Both the position numbers and the translations under genes were made by a program. From Argyresthia goedartella (Eukaryota; Arthropoda; Insecta; Lepidoptera; Argyresthiidae): a stretch of DNA of 64,000 nt. Where the stretch lies: NCBI GenBank assembly GCA_949825045.1, contig OX463822.1, forward strand, positions 2,485,001-2,549,000, in the 5' to 3' direction. Below, in pieces: positions 22,816 through 32,171 of this stretch. The notes beneath the pieces were generated by a model, which was not told the DNA's origin, made no database searches, and saw only the letters and a list, made by a program, of their open reading frames with translations. Position 1 is the first letter of the stretch; each line of letters begins with the position of its first letter.

Positions 22816-23289
22816 CTTTCTCTAGCAGACTTTCTGGTATACCAATAACGAATGCAGCATGTTTATCCGTCTTCAGCTTCCGTTTTTATACCTCATATCG
22901 ATCTGATGTTACAATTATGTTGAGAAAATTTAGCACGTTGTGCGTCGTCGTATTCGGTTTGAATGACCAAGCCTGTATATACTTGATTCGTTCAACCGAT
23001 TGCAGTTCTTCGACGATTTTTCCAGCTCCAATGTGTATGTTGGAATTTCGTTGCCGCTTAATAGGAATCTTTTTTCGTTGAACTGTTGTCCCTACCTGGG
23101 TGCGCTCGTTAGCGGAGTGGGCGTGAGGGTAGTCGGCGATTGTTGCTGTGGGTTGTTAGCAATTCTCAGCTTAGTTATCAAGTCGTTTTGAGCACTAACT
23201 GTTGATTCTAAGGCACTAACTCTCGTACACAGTGTCTCAATAGTCTTTTGCAGAACTTTCACTAAACTTTCAAGGGCTTTAGAAGCCAT
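22690..23289 (-). pseudogene. ORF1 of the same non-LTR element
   Basis: Starts MASKALESLVKVLQKTIETL with a heptad-like coiled coil and a Gln/Thr/Pro linker. After frame changes comes a conserved-looking block (KIPIKRQRNSNIHIGAGKIV, a stop, then TDKHAAFVIGIPESLLEKVD and WPPHVKYCDWFPAKP). This layout matches short ORF1 proteins of some lepidopteran non-LTR elements, which bind the element RNA. One frame change near 23095 and an in-frame stop near 22890 make it defective. Confidence 0.6.
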
Positions 23290-23383
23290 TTTACACTTTT
23301 AAACAATTAAAATGCGCGGAGCACATTTGTTCGAGTTGGTGGTACGGCGGTGAATGTGGTGACGGCGGTGGCGTTCTACTACT

Positions 23384-23728
23384 GTAGCTGAAGGATACAT
23401 TGATGACTCAATCCAGAATAAGATTGAAATTTCAAACAAAATTCTACACAACATTCAAAATAAAGAAGTTATTAATATCAACCTGCCAACTACATCGACA
23501 AGAGAGGATGAAGTTGGCACTACCAAACAAGCTAAACAAGTCTCTTTCAATAACTGTAACATTCAAACAGTGAATAATAATTATTATATGTCATACATAA
23601 ATAACTTCATTTTCCCATTTTTTGGTATTATTTTAATTATAATTACTGCAAATAGCTCAGTGCCGCAATGCCGTTCGAACATGCGGTTCCTGAACACATC
23701 AAAGAGAGCTTATAATATGTGTAGATAA
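23384..23728 (+). pseudogene. tyrosine recombinase, 3' part after the insertion
   Basis: Continues the recombinase: VAEGYIDDSIQNKIEISNKI carries the tyrosine nucleophile expected after the H/W motif, and the frame runs open to TAA at 23726-23728, with a polar tail (NNCNIQTVNNNYY) and then residues probably added by a shift from the original stop. About 4-6 residues are missing between LKRHGG and VAEGY. With the 5' part it gives a complete R-HxxR-H-Y set. Confidence 0.78.
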
Positions 23729-23787
23729 ACTAGTGTAATGTAACTACATAATTAGGCATTATGTATCAGTCACATAAACTACTATTA

Positions 23788-24119
23788 AATAGCAAATTTA
23801 TTTCAAAATAGAGCGCAAGTAGGCAGTTTGCTGGTTTAAAAAATAATAATGATGTTCCACAGATGTTGATTTACAGACATATAATAAGATACTACGTATA
23901 TTCCAGTCATTTTAATACGACGGTATCCCGCGTTTTTCTTTGCAGCGATGAAGCTTAACCGGGAAAATTTGCGTGCAAATATTTTATGATTTTAAATTTT
24001 GTTTAACTGAAAAACTTAGCCTTTAACTATTACAATCAGCGTAAAGGTAGTTTGTCTCATCTCGAGCCACAGTTTTTAGATGATTCATTGAATTTAAAAG
24101 GGGTAAACCAAACCTCGAA
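23788..24119. other. no recognisable gene
   Basis: AT-rich spacer between the Crypton end and the mariner relic; nothing recognised. Confidence 0.5.
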
Positions 24120-24330
24120 AATGAACATAGAAGTAGTCACTCACAGAAGGCAGTAACTGCAGAAAATGTGTGGACTACTGAAATTATGGCGCGAGAAGAC
24201 CCACCAATTACTTACTCGGACATCGAGAAGATTCTTGGCGTTAGTTCGGGGAGCGTTAACATTATTTTGCATCAGCATCTTGGAGTGAGGAAGTTTTGTT
24301 GTTGTTGGATCCCGCGCACTGAAAAATAGG
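24120..24330 (+). pseudogene. mariner transposase fragment
   Basis: Plus strand reads VTAENVWTTEIMAREDPPITYSDIEKILGVSSGSVNIILHQ (with HLGVRKFCCCWIP after it), the second helix-turn-helix of a mariner transposase N-terminal domain ('ITY..IE..LGIS.GSV..ILH.HLGVRK'). The DDD catalytic domain is absent. An old truncated copy lying 80 bases from a mariner-type TIR element. Confidence 0.8.
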
Positions 24331-24406
24331 CCGCTGTGGATTGATACCTTCAATATATTAGTAAGAAGTAGACAATTATTGTTTTGCTTTTGCTACTGCT
24401 TATATA

Positions 24407-25195
24407 CACAGTCGGTCCATAAGTTCTGTCACAAATATTTTGCCGCATAGTAAATAATACCAAGTTTTATTTTATTTAATACTATATATGGTTTGATAGC
24501 TCATTAAATACTGATAAATTAGAACGATTATTGGATTTAAATGCTTAAAGCCATATTTCACAAATGCTAGTTTCTTCAGAGATTTTGCACTTTTTTACCC
24601 AATCAAAAATACGGACGTGATTCACTTTATCTTTTTTCCATGACTCTTAAAACCTTTCAAACTTACGTGAGATTTTAGTCAGAACCCTCCCTGAATCCAA
24701 TACCTTCATTTTGAAGCATAAGATAACTAAGTCTGGGTAAAACTAATTTTCATATTCACATTTTACGTAGTGTACTTGTTGCCCACAAGATCATTTTTAT
24801 ACGTTTTTCTGAAAACGTAAAAAGTACGTAAAGTTCTCTTTGGGAGCAGTTGGAATTGAAAGCTAACAGAAAATCAAATGCTAGTTGTCAAGCATGGTCT
24901 AAAATCGAGATTTCAGAATAAATAAAAAAAACCTTGTTGGTTATCTGGAACACTGTTTTTTTATTAAATTTGTGGTAAGTGGTATTTTTGTCAGTTGCGG
25001 CGTGTTTTGGGTTCGCGATTGTCTCAAGATATAAGTTTTTTTTATCATATTGCGGTAATCGTACAAAATGTATTGTATTGCAATTTGATTCGTATAAAAT
25101 AAGCTTTTTAATCATGTATAATACGAATAAGAAAAAGTTTATTGCTGAGTTTTATCTATCAAAAACCTTGTGACAGAACTTAAGGATCGACTATG
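24407..25195. mobile_element. 789-bp non-autonomous Tc1/mariner-type element
   Basis: Left end CACAGTCGGTCCATAAG continuing TTCTGTCACAA; the reverse complement of the right end is CATAGTCGATCCTTAAG continuing the same. The ends match at 26 of 29 positions. TA on both sides (24405-24406 and 25196-25197) is the Tc1/mariner target duplication. No transposase remains inside. Possibly related to the mariner fragment just upstream, but the two do not overlap. Confidence 0.75.
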
Positions 25196-25197
25196 TA

Positions 25198-25504
25198 TAT
25201 AGAGTGATCTTTTTTGCATTCGAGTCACGTGTCAATGGACGCGCGTCATTGTGATTGTTTACCTATGTTATTATTATTAGTAGTCAGCCGAAGACTGACC
25301 ACACCAGCACTCCAGTGCGGGCAGCGGACGGTGTGCTGGTTTGGCGGGGTGCACAGAGTCCACAACCAAATCAAAGGGATGTTTCATTCGATACGAAATC
25401 TTTTTATCTCGGCAAAATGAATGCCACTGCTCATAATGAAATGCTTGAAATTTCACCTACCAAAGATTTAAGATACCTAATATTTAAGATGCGACTGTTC
25501 ACTT
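25198..25504. other. no gene recognised
   Basis: Possibly the 5' portion of the ORF1 relic that follows; an open stretch NATAHNEMLEISPTKDLRYL occurs but I cannot assign it. Confidence 0.4.
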
Positions 25505-26043
25505 ATAGCTGCACTTGAACGTGCTATTGAAAGCAGTAATGAATCTGGTTCCACTTTTAGCAATTCGGTAATGGCGGCCGTAGAGCAATTAAAAACGCAT
25601 ATAAATGAAAAGGAGCAAGAGGATTTATTGAACGGGGTGGAGATTTCTGCGAGGCTGAAGAAAAGGGTGAAAGCTTGCGCCATATCATCATGACCTTGGC
25701 CAGTAAGGTCGGCGTTCAGCTCGCTGAGCAGGAGATAGTGAGCGCGGTACGTGTGGGGCGCGGACCGGAGTCGGCGGGGGCAGCGGCGAGCGGCGCAGGG
25801 GGTACGCGGCCCTGGATCATCGTCGTCGTGCGGCTGGCGCGGCGAGCTCTGCGGGATAGCCTGCCGGCGGGGGCTCGTGTGCGGCGCAGCGCCACTGCCA
25901 AGGGTACGCGTATGCCGGGCGTCTGGACGCGTAACGGCTACGTATGCGCGCGGCATCACCACGTTGATGCTCCTCGGTACCGCTTGAGGAGGGAGGCCAA
26001 CCTTGCGCGAGGTTTTGGCCATGACCTTATTGGCTCCGCCTAG
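25505..26043 (+). pseudogene. non-LTR ORF1 C-terminal fragment (FP-like domain)
   Basis: Reads AALERAIESSNESGSTFSNS, a coiled-coil-like stretch, then NGVEIS, then after a frame change GESLRHIIMTLASKVGVQL, PWIIVVVRLARRALRDSL and YRLRREANL. This is the C-terminal nucleic-acid-binding domain of Jockey-type ORF1 proteins, related in form to the baculovirus FP family. A stretch normally between the 'RVRR' and 'WTR.G' parts is missing. Composition is very GC-rich, unlike its surroundings. Truncated at both ends. Confidence 0.65.
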
Positions 26044-26304
26044 TAGAATTATCTTAAAACAGTACAATTTCTTAGTAAGTAGTAAAACACTTTTAAGCGT
26101 TTGATTAAGACCTCTAAGTAAATGAATTATCTGAATAGGCACAAAATTTGATGCTTAGTTCTGAACACAAGATCTGTAATATATGAAGAGTACCAATATA
26201 AAGGTTCACTAGCTTAATAACTTTTGAATAAAAGTGGTTTTAGATTTTAAACATTCATTATACTGACTTTCTTCGGAATTATGTGAATTAAGTATTGTTG
26301 TTAA

Positions 26305-26415
26305 CCCTGAACGCATGGACTTACCCGAAATCGGTCGCAATATTTAACCTTGTTGCTTGGTAATAAAGTTCAAAAAACAATGAAACCCCTATATGGGTTA
26401 GTATGTGGTAAAGCG
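26305..26415. mobile_element. 111-bp piggyBac-type MITE, copy 3
   Basis: TTAA at 26301-26304 and 26416-26419 flank a unit starting CCCTGAACGC and ending AAGCG. Same site as the copy at 13078. Confidence 0.65.
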
Positions 26416-26579
26416 TTAAGACACTATTCAGCAATAAGTTTCATTTTGCTTCAACGCAAACGTAATACAGAAACAAGCGATGCGGATACAATAATAGACA
26501 GTATTCAGCATTTTGTAGAATGCTGTGACAAGTATTTTTTTTTAACAAAGTCATTGATTGAGTTTATATTGTTTTATTT

Positions 26580-26832
26580 GACGACCCGAATGGCCGAGTC
26601 GGCAGTGACCCTGCCTAGGAAGCTAAAGGTCCCGGGTTCGAGTCCCGGTGGGGGCTAATATTTGTTTGATGAGAACGGATGTTTGTACCCTAGTCATGGT
26701 TGTTTGTCTACCTAAGTATAATATTTATCTATATAAGTACGTGTATCGTTGTCTAGTACCCAAGATACAGGTAATCCTAGTTTGGGGCTAGATCAATGTG
26801 TGTAAATAGTGTCCAAGGTATTATTATTATTT
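26580..26832 (+). mobile_element. tRNA-derived SINE, complete head
   Basis: The tRNA-like head GACGACCCGAATGGCCGAGT runs through CCTAGGAAGCTAAAGGTCCC to the B box GGTTCGAGTCC, about 77 bases in all. The body is shared with 4004-4230 and the tail is a short TTATTATTATTTTAT. Block X copy 1 has the empty site near 13315-13335, so insertion followed the duplication. Confidence 0.8.
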
Positions 26833-27447
26833 TATATTAACGAAAATTGCGTTGATAAGTACCTTATAAATTTGTGTTTGCAGTTTTGTGGTCATTGTAT
26901 GAGGTAAATGTTCGTGCGCGTCATAGTATATCGTGATCATGAGCGATTGACTTCGATTTATTTATTTCGCCGCTAGAATAATCAACTATTATTACTGTAA
27001 AAATAAAGTTGTATTTTTGTGTGAGTTTTAGGTATTATGTAATGACATTTTTTTGTGTTTTCATGTCTTCTGTCACTGCACTATATATATGGCAATTTGA
27101 CATAAACAAAGCATAATGCTTATTAAAAATAGCGATTATTTCCAGTTTGAATAAGCGATGCCTTCACCACTACAAGTCATCTTGGTTTTGAATAAAAGTT
27201 CAAGCGTGTATACTTTTTTAGCTATTGCCTAGGAAGGACTGGTCTAAAAGCACCTAATGCTGCGTAATGCTTGAATAGTTGATCACTATTGCCACAGTAA
27301 CCAGCTTATTAGAGTTCAAATTCCATTTTTGAGTTACAGGCATCTCAAAACTTATCGACTGACCTACGTATTAATGATACACCCGCCATGGACCTACCTA
27401 CATTAGACCATATTAAACAGTCTTATAAATGGGAAATATCATTCGGA

Positions 27448-27801
27448 TTCTGCGTTGCGAGTTTGTTGTGGTCGAACGTGTGTCTAACTCCCATTTATAA
27501 TCATCAGAAATCACCATTTATTAATTCCCCATTGGTCAAATCCCAATAATTTAATTCTCGTTTCTTCTTGTGGCCTTCTTACGAGTAACTCCGTCCACCG
27601 AACTTTGTTAGAGACAAGGACTTGTGGCCCTTACCAAATCGGCTGTGAGCTATCCCAGCCAAGTACCAGTGAGTGAGCTTCGTCTTCGTTTCTTCTGCTT
27701 TAATACAAATTCGGCGTGACCTGACGTGGGATCGAACCGGTGCAGTGCCCTGTACGCTGAGACGCTCGGTCCGGCGCTCTAAACCACCAAGCTACCGAAA
27801 C
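27448..27801 (-). mobile_element. tRNA-derived SINE-like sequence (third type)
   Basis: On the minus strand: GGTAGCTTGGTGGTTTAGAGC (A-box-like, 27790s), CCGGACCGAGCGTCTCAGCG, then GGTTCGATCCCAC (B box, about 27730), followed by a non-tRNA body to 27448 without a poly-A end. Part of the composite insertion above. Confidence 0.6.
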
Positions 27802-28080
27802 GGTCAACGGCGCGCGCGAAATTGCCTAACGCTACACACATCGACTACGAGCTATCAGGTGTAGCATTGCCGCGGTGTATTACGCTACGCACATCGACTA
27901 CGAACTACGAGCTATCGACATAGCGCTGCAGCGAAGGCATCGAATTCCCATCTTTATTGGAAGACGTGAAGAATTTATTCAGAATGTCGTGTAATGCTGC
28001 CTCAGCGAGTTCTCTGACGATGATTTCATAATCTGTACTAATGAAATCGAAAAAGTTTCCACCTGAATGATACTTGTATG

Positions 28081-28420
28081 GGTGGCAAAATCCCAGCTGA
28101 AAAATCATCTTGGCAGTGCCCGGAATGCAAATGCAACATAAGAAAAGTGGGGGATAACTCGGACATCCCAAGGTCTCCAGGCATCAATAACGTTACATTT
28201 AGAACGATAAAACTCCCTCAGTAGGACCTTCAAAAGCTTTTCTCCGAGAATAGGCTGCTTTGAGAGGACGTTCTCTCTCTGGGGGAACGCACAGACACTG
28301 AAAACACGTCAATCACTGCCTGTCTAGTCCGAATGGACTCCGCAGTAATCAAAGAAGAAGCACTGGAAAAGCAAGCTGAGGAGGTAATATTGCTGCCGAG
28401 GAGGAAATAGTTGATTTGTT
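28081..28420 (+). pseudogene. zinc-finger (PHD-like) ORF1 fragment
   Basis: 28081-28223 reads GGKIPAEKSSWQCPECKCNI then RKVGDNSDIP, the end of a PHD-type finger (W-x-CPEC) as found at the N-terminus of ORF1 of many insect retrotransposons. After stops, 28300-28410 gives NTSITACLVRMDSAVIKEEA. Too broken to place in a family. Confidence 0.5.
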
Positions 28421-28844
28421 TTGATCATTCATTCCCCAGTTCGCTAGCTATTTAGACTCACTCGCATTTATAGAAAATGTGGCAGGTTCATTCATTATTT
28501 AGACCAGCCCCAAATCGGGCTTCTTACTTGATCGATGATGCGAACTTGTGGTATACAGAGCTGTAACTTAACTCTAAGTTAAACAAAATTTAAACTGGTT
28601 AACCGTGGGCACAATTATATGTCTGCCGCACCGTATGCATGTTAAGGCGCTATGTTAGTATGTTGACAGAACATGCAGGTGTAACATAAGTCATACGTCA
28701 CAGCGACACCCTAGGTAGACCTGCCTTAGATGCATAGAACAAGCCTAGGCTTAAGCTAAGGTACGTTTCACTGAGTGAAAGTTGAATATAATTCGAGATC
28801 GTCGGTTTAAAAGTTTTATTCAAATTCCTCATTTTTAACCCCTA

Positions 28845-29075
28845 ACGACCAGTTTTGAAGGTCTGTCCATGGCACTTCTGTATGTAATGTAACTTCTGTT
28901 AATGGTTGTAGACTTCCCTGCATTAACATAACATTTACATAAAGGCACATACATTACTTTTGGTCGCGGCGTCACAAACATGTAAACATCCAATACCTGT
29001 TTTTTTCCCCAGCCGGGATTCGAACCCTCGCTGGAAAGCACAGCTTCGACCGCAACACCACAGAGGTGGTCGAAT
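28845..29075 (-). mobile_element. tRNA-derived SINE, inverted paralogue
   Basis: Counterpart of 17347-17560: minus strand reads ACCACCTCTGTGGTGTTGCG through to GGGTTCGAATCCCGG. Duplicated with block Y, not an independent insertion. Confidence 0.65.
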
Positions 29076-29882
29076 CGATGCGATGGTTCTCAGATATGTT
29101 TTATTTAAATCGTTTTAGTAGTTAGAATGTTATCAGCTTACCAAAGAAAAGCGGTCAAAAGAGTGATTAAATTTTAATGCAGATTTATGTTGTTGGTAAA
29201 AGACTTTACTGCGATCATTCTTAGATATTATTTAGTGCCAATATGTATTATTTAGTTTGAAAGTTATCAGCTTAATAATGTATGTGCCTGTATGCCAATG
29301 TTATGTTATTTTTATGTTTAACAAGGAATAGCGGTCAAACGTGTGGACAGATTTTAATGTGTTTTTTTTTTGGTTGGTAGTAGACTTCATTGAAATAGTT
29401 TTCTGTATTTAATGTTTTATAAAAATCTTATTCATATTAAGGATTGGATAATTGGCCCATACCTTTGGTGGGGACATTAATAGGCTACATTATTATTATA
29501 AAAGGATCAAAATAACATCTTTAACTGATTGGTATTAATGAAACTAGTATGAAAAAAACGACATGAAAAACCTATCTATCAGAAATAACTTGATATGTAT
29601 CTCCATCTGTCAGTAACGTTATTTTGTCAGGTGGTTTCACATGATCCATAATTCTAGAATGACAATGAACTTGCCCCCTACCAACCTAAATAGGGTTGAA
29701 ATACTAGCTATATTTAGGAGCAAATTCTATCGATACAAATTTGTAGATGATTTTAAGGTGCAATAAATAATGTATGTTTAACTCAACAATAGAGTTTAAC
29801 CTGAATACCTTTATATCTCCATAGCTGCGTCGATGGGCAACCCCCCCCCCCTGGTACGCAAAAAGGGATATTTAATAGCTAA

Positions 29883-30221
29883 CTAAAATTGGGCATAACT
29901 GTGCGTCGGCCACCCAATTTGGAAAATGTGTGCACCTCGCTCTGCCGTGATATTTCTCTCTCTTTCTTTGACTGCGCCAAAAAGAGAGGGCGCAACATGC
30001 TGCATCACGAGTAACGTGGCCACGTCACTGACTTCTTTCCTCGTTACTTCCCTCGCCACTCGACGAGCGTGTGGCAGGCAGCAGGCGAAATTAAACCGGC
30101 CATAGCATGAGATTGAGTATTCTTCAAACATTGAGTTGTCGGTCGTACTCTTACAATACGACAACAAGTTATGTGTAACTACTTTCAAAACAGTCTGTCG
30201 ACTGCTTTGAAAGTAGCGCAA
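29883..30221 (-). other. open frame of doubtful status, unit B
   Basis: Counterpart of the frame at 16222-16620, shorter at its C-terminus because of an earlier stop. Not called a gene for the reasons given there. Confidence 0.25.
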
Positions 30222-30467
30222 TTGAACGACTTATTTTTAGCTCAATCGACTGAACAAGATTAATACGTGAAACATTTATATGTGAAATAATTTGAGCCAG
30301 GAACTGGGCGTCATTAAATAAAACGATATTTGGAAGTATCCGTAACTCGGTTCTCTGTTTGAATTTCTTTGTCACGAATCGGTATTTTGTTTACTTAAAA
30401 AATACTCCCATTCAAATCGTACACGTGAATTAAATAATGCGGTAGTACAGTATACGGAAAATATAAA

Positions 30468-30976
30468 ATTACTTTTATCATCTACACACGTTTCATAAAC
30501 CCTCTTTACTGCGTACAAAAACCGCACGTTACGATCAGCATAATATTAAACTACTTGGTAAAAACTCATTTCTTATCTAAAAAATTACAAATTTTGACCA
30601 TAATGTGTAATTTTTCTACACATTATGACATGCAAATTTCGAACGCCGACGCACGCAACGTGCCGCCCCTAGTTTGTCTGTGAAGTTGGTACTGACATTC
30701 AAATTTCGAACGCCGACGCCCGAAGTTGGTGATACATAACAAGCTAAACAAATGCAGAGTCACAATGCCGGTCAAACATGCGGTTCCTGAACACATCAAA
30801 GAGAGCTTATGATATGTGTGTAGATAAACTAGTGTATGTAACTGTACATAATTAGGCATTAAAACTCTCGAGTGATGTTATTATGAAACTCGCCTTCTGC
30901 TCGTTTCATAAACCTACTCTCGAGTATTAATGCCCTCCATTATGTAGCAGTCACATAAACTACTATAACGTGTTTC
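30468..30976 (+). mobile_element. internally deleted Crypton derivative
   Basis: Its left part (to about 30670) matches 18223-18420 and its right part (from about 30725) matches 23510-23525 and 23650-23787. The recombinase coding region is missing. AAATTTCGAACGCCGACGC occurs twice, about 72 bases apart, a local duplication. Near the right end a further fold-back insert (ACTCTCGAG near 30864, CTCGAGTATTAATGCC near 30917) interrupts the match. The paralogous place in unit A, near 15965, is an empty site. It can only have moved using a recombinase from elsewhere. Confidence 0.7.
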
Positions 30977-31184
30977 TAATTGTAAAGCTTTCATGAACAT
31001 ACGGTAAGACTACTATATAAGCTGCTTTAGGTCTATTTGTAGCGATTTATTTTTTTGTATAAATATATTCCATATGAAAACATCAGGAAAACAATAATCC
31101 TTGCTACGTTAGGGTAAATCAAAAGAACTAATTTATTTGACTGGCAACACTTACCTTTGAACTGGTGATTTAATCTATGGTATA

Positions 31185-31400
31185 TACAGTGTTTAACAGA
31201 AAGGTGTTTATTAATGGGTTATAGTGGCATGATGCTGAACAAATTTTACTTTGACAAACGATTTGATCAAAGCAACTTTATTTTTCTATCCTCCATACGT
31301 TTTGGCCCAGGCCGTCAGCTGATTTGTTTCTAAAAATGAAAAATAAGGTTGCTCTGATCAAATAAGTTTCATAGATAGAGTAGCTCAGAATGATGTCACG
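31185..31400 (+). mobile_element. MITE-like repeat in unit B
   Basis: Starts TACAGTGTTTAACAGAAAGG; counterpart of 15530-15745 and related to 12512. Confidence 0.5.
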
Positions 31401-31532
31401 TAATTTAACTTGACAACATATAATTAGGTATGTCATTATGCAGCTCTTGTTTGAAACATTGACATCAGTGTAAAAATAGATATAAACTAACATTAGGTTT
31501 AAAAAGAACAAAAAAGTTACTGAAAACATGTA

Positions 31533-31538
31533 TTTATT
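31533..31538 (-). terminator. polyadenylation signal of gene B
   Basis: AATAAA on the minus strand, 48 bases past the stop codon. Confidence 0.65.
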
Positions 31539-31585
31539 AAAACCATATCAAAAACCGGAGAACGTTGCGAAAAATATAAGTCAGT

Positions 31586-31816
31586 TTAAAGTTGCTTATA
31601 ATCGTAAACGAAAGGCTTGAAAGCTCTGTAAGCAATTGGTTGAGCCATAGGCATGAGATGCCGGTATCCGGAGCTGACGATAGGCACGTTTCTGTAGACA
31701 GGGAAGTTAATTGGTTCGGTCTCGATTAGCCGGTATTTACCGGTTTCGTCCCATTTCACTTCCGCAGCAGCGAACGCTACGAAGCACAGGCAAAACGTAA
31801 GAACTACGAATTTCAT
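31586..31816 (-). CDS. small secreted Tyr/Pro-rich protein, family 1 (copy B)
   Basis: 76 aa: signal peptide MKFVVLTFCLCFVAFAAA, then a 58-aa mature chain beginning EVKWDETGKY and ending PFVYDYKQL. No cysteine, no dibasic processing site and no known domain. Starts directly after TTTTCAG, the acceptor of the 5'-UTR intron. It keeps the full C-terminus lost in copy A. The mature parts of B and C differ only at E32Q and P35A, although their flanks have gained several kb of TEs. Function unknown; secretion inferred. Confidence 0.82.
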   Translation of the reverse strand: MKFVVLTFCLCFVAFAAAEVKWDETGKYRLIETEPINFPVYRNVPIVSSGYRHLMPMAQPIAYRAFKPFVYDYKQL

Positions 31817-32085
31817 CTGAAAAGAAGAATGAATAGTGGTAAAATGAAAAACTTTATCAAGTCCCGCTTTTCTTGTCTCTCTGAAAACAAATATAATCTA
31901 TTAAAGGTATAATGAAAAAAAAACAGGATTCTCAGAAAGGTTTTCCTTAACCAAACTTGATACTGTTTCCTACGTAACCGGTCCCCCATTTCACACACTT
32001 CAAGTTCTTTGATACTTTAATGAAATTACCACTAAAATTACTTTGACAACTGGGGATGGTTAAGGAAATTATCGTTTTTATGTAC

Positions 32086-32171
32086 CTTTTTATTGTAAGA
32101 AAACTTGGACCAGTAACCTCGAAATGCAGAGCAGTGAATGATGTTTTTACCATTCAACACCAACTTTTATA
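32086..32171 (-). promoter_or_regulatory. core promoter and exon 1 of gene B
   Basis: TATAAAAG on the minus strand (32171-32164), initiator TCATTC with A at 32139 (32 bases), inferred exon 1 from 32139 to 32086 (54 nt, same length as A and C). The donor here is GTACAT, weaker than GTATGT in A. The intron runs 32085-31817. Confidence 0.7.

Larger units (their letters stand above)
19404..23384 (-). mobile_element. near-full-length non-LTR retrotransposon inside the Crypton
   Basis: Runs minus, from a 5' end near 23384 to an AT-rich 3' tail (AATGAGTATTTCAG) near 19410. TAGCTGAA flanks both sides (19402-19409 and 23385-23392), a likely 8-base target duplication. It separates recombinase residues LKRHGG from VAEGYIDDS, removing a few codons. 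It carries a short ORF1 and a complete but frameshifted ORF2. Confidence 0.85.
18223..23787 (+). mobile_element. Crypton-like tyrosine-recombinase transposon, interrupted
   Basis: Ends are set by comparison with its short derivative at 30468-30976: both start TTTTATC..CTACACACGT and end CACATAAACTACTAT. Without the 4 kb non-LTR insertion at 19404-23384 the element is about 1.6 kb. It encodes one tyrosine recombinase over two exons. No inverted terminal repeats are seen, which fits Cryptons, which move as recombinase-excised circles. It lies at the end of block Y. Confidence 0.75.
26095..27330 (+). repeat. segmental duplication block X, copy 2
   Basis: Direct copy of 12830-13745, with a SINE (26580-26832) inserted that copy 1 lacks. 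Here X joins the other end of block Y than in copy 1. No gene. Confidence 0.85.
27445..28423. mobile_element. 979-bp composite insertion with 7-base target duplication
   Basis: ATCATTC stands at 27438-27444 and again at 28424-28430. In the paralogue at 18 kb the sequence reads straight through this point (GGGAAATATCGTTCATTCCC on the minus strand). The insert contains a minus-strand tRNA-like SINE body, two copies of a CACATCGACTACGA-type repeat (about 27837-27905) and a plus-strand zinc-finger ORF1 fragment. A single 7-base duplication implies that it entered as one unit. Confidence 0.7.

Noticed and set aside
26580..26660. tRNA-like sequence with B box, possible tRNA gene
   Set aside because: It continues into a repeated body shared with 4004-4230 and has no clean cloverleaf ends; it is a SINE head. 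The same reasoning applies to 17347, 27730-27801 and 52418-52480.
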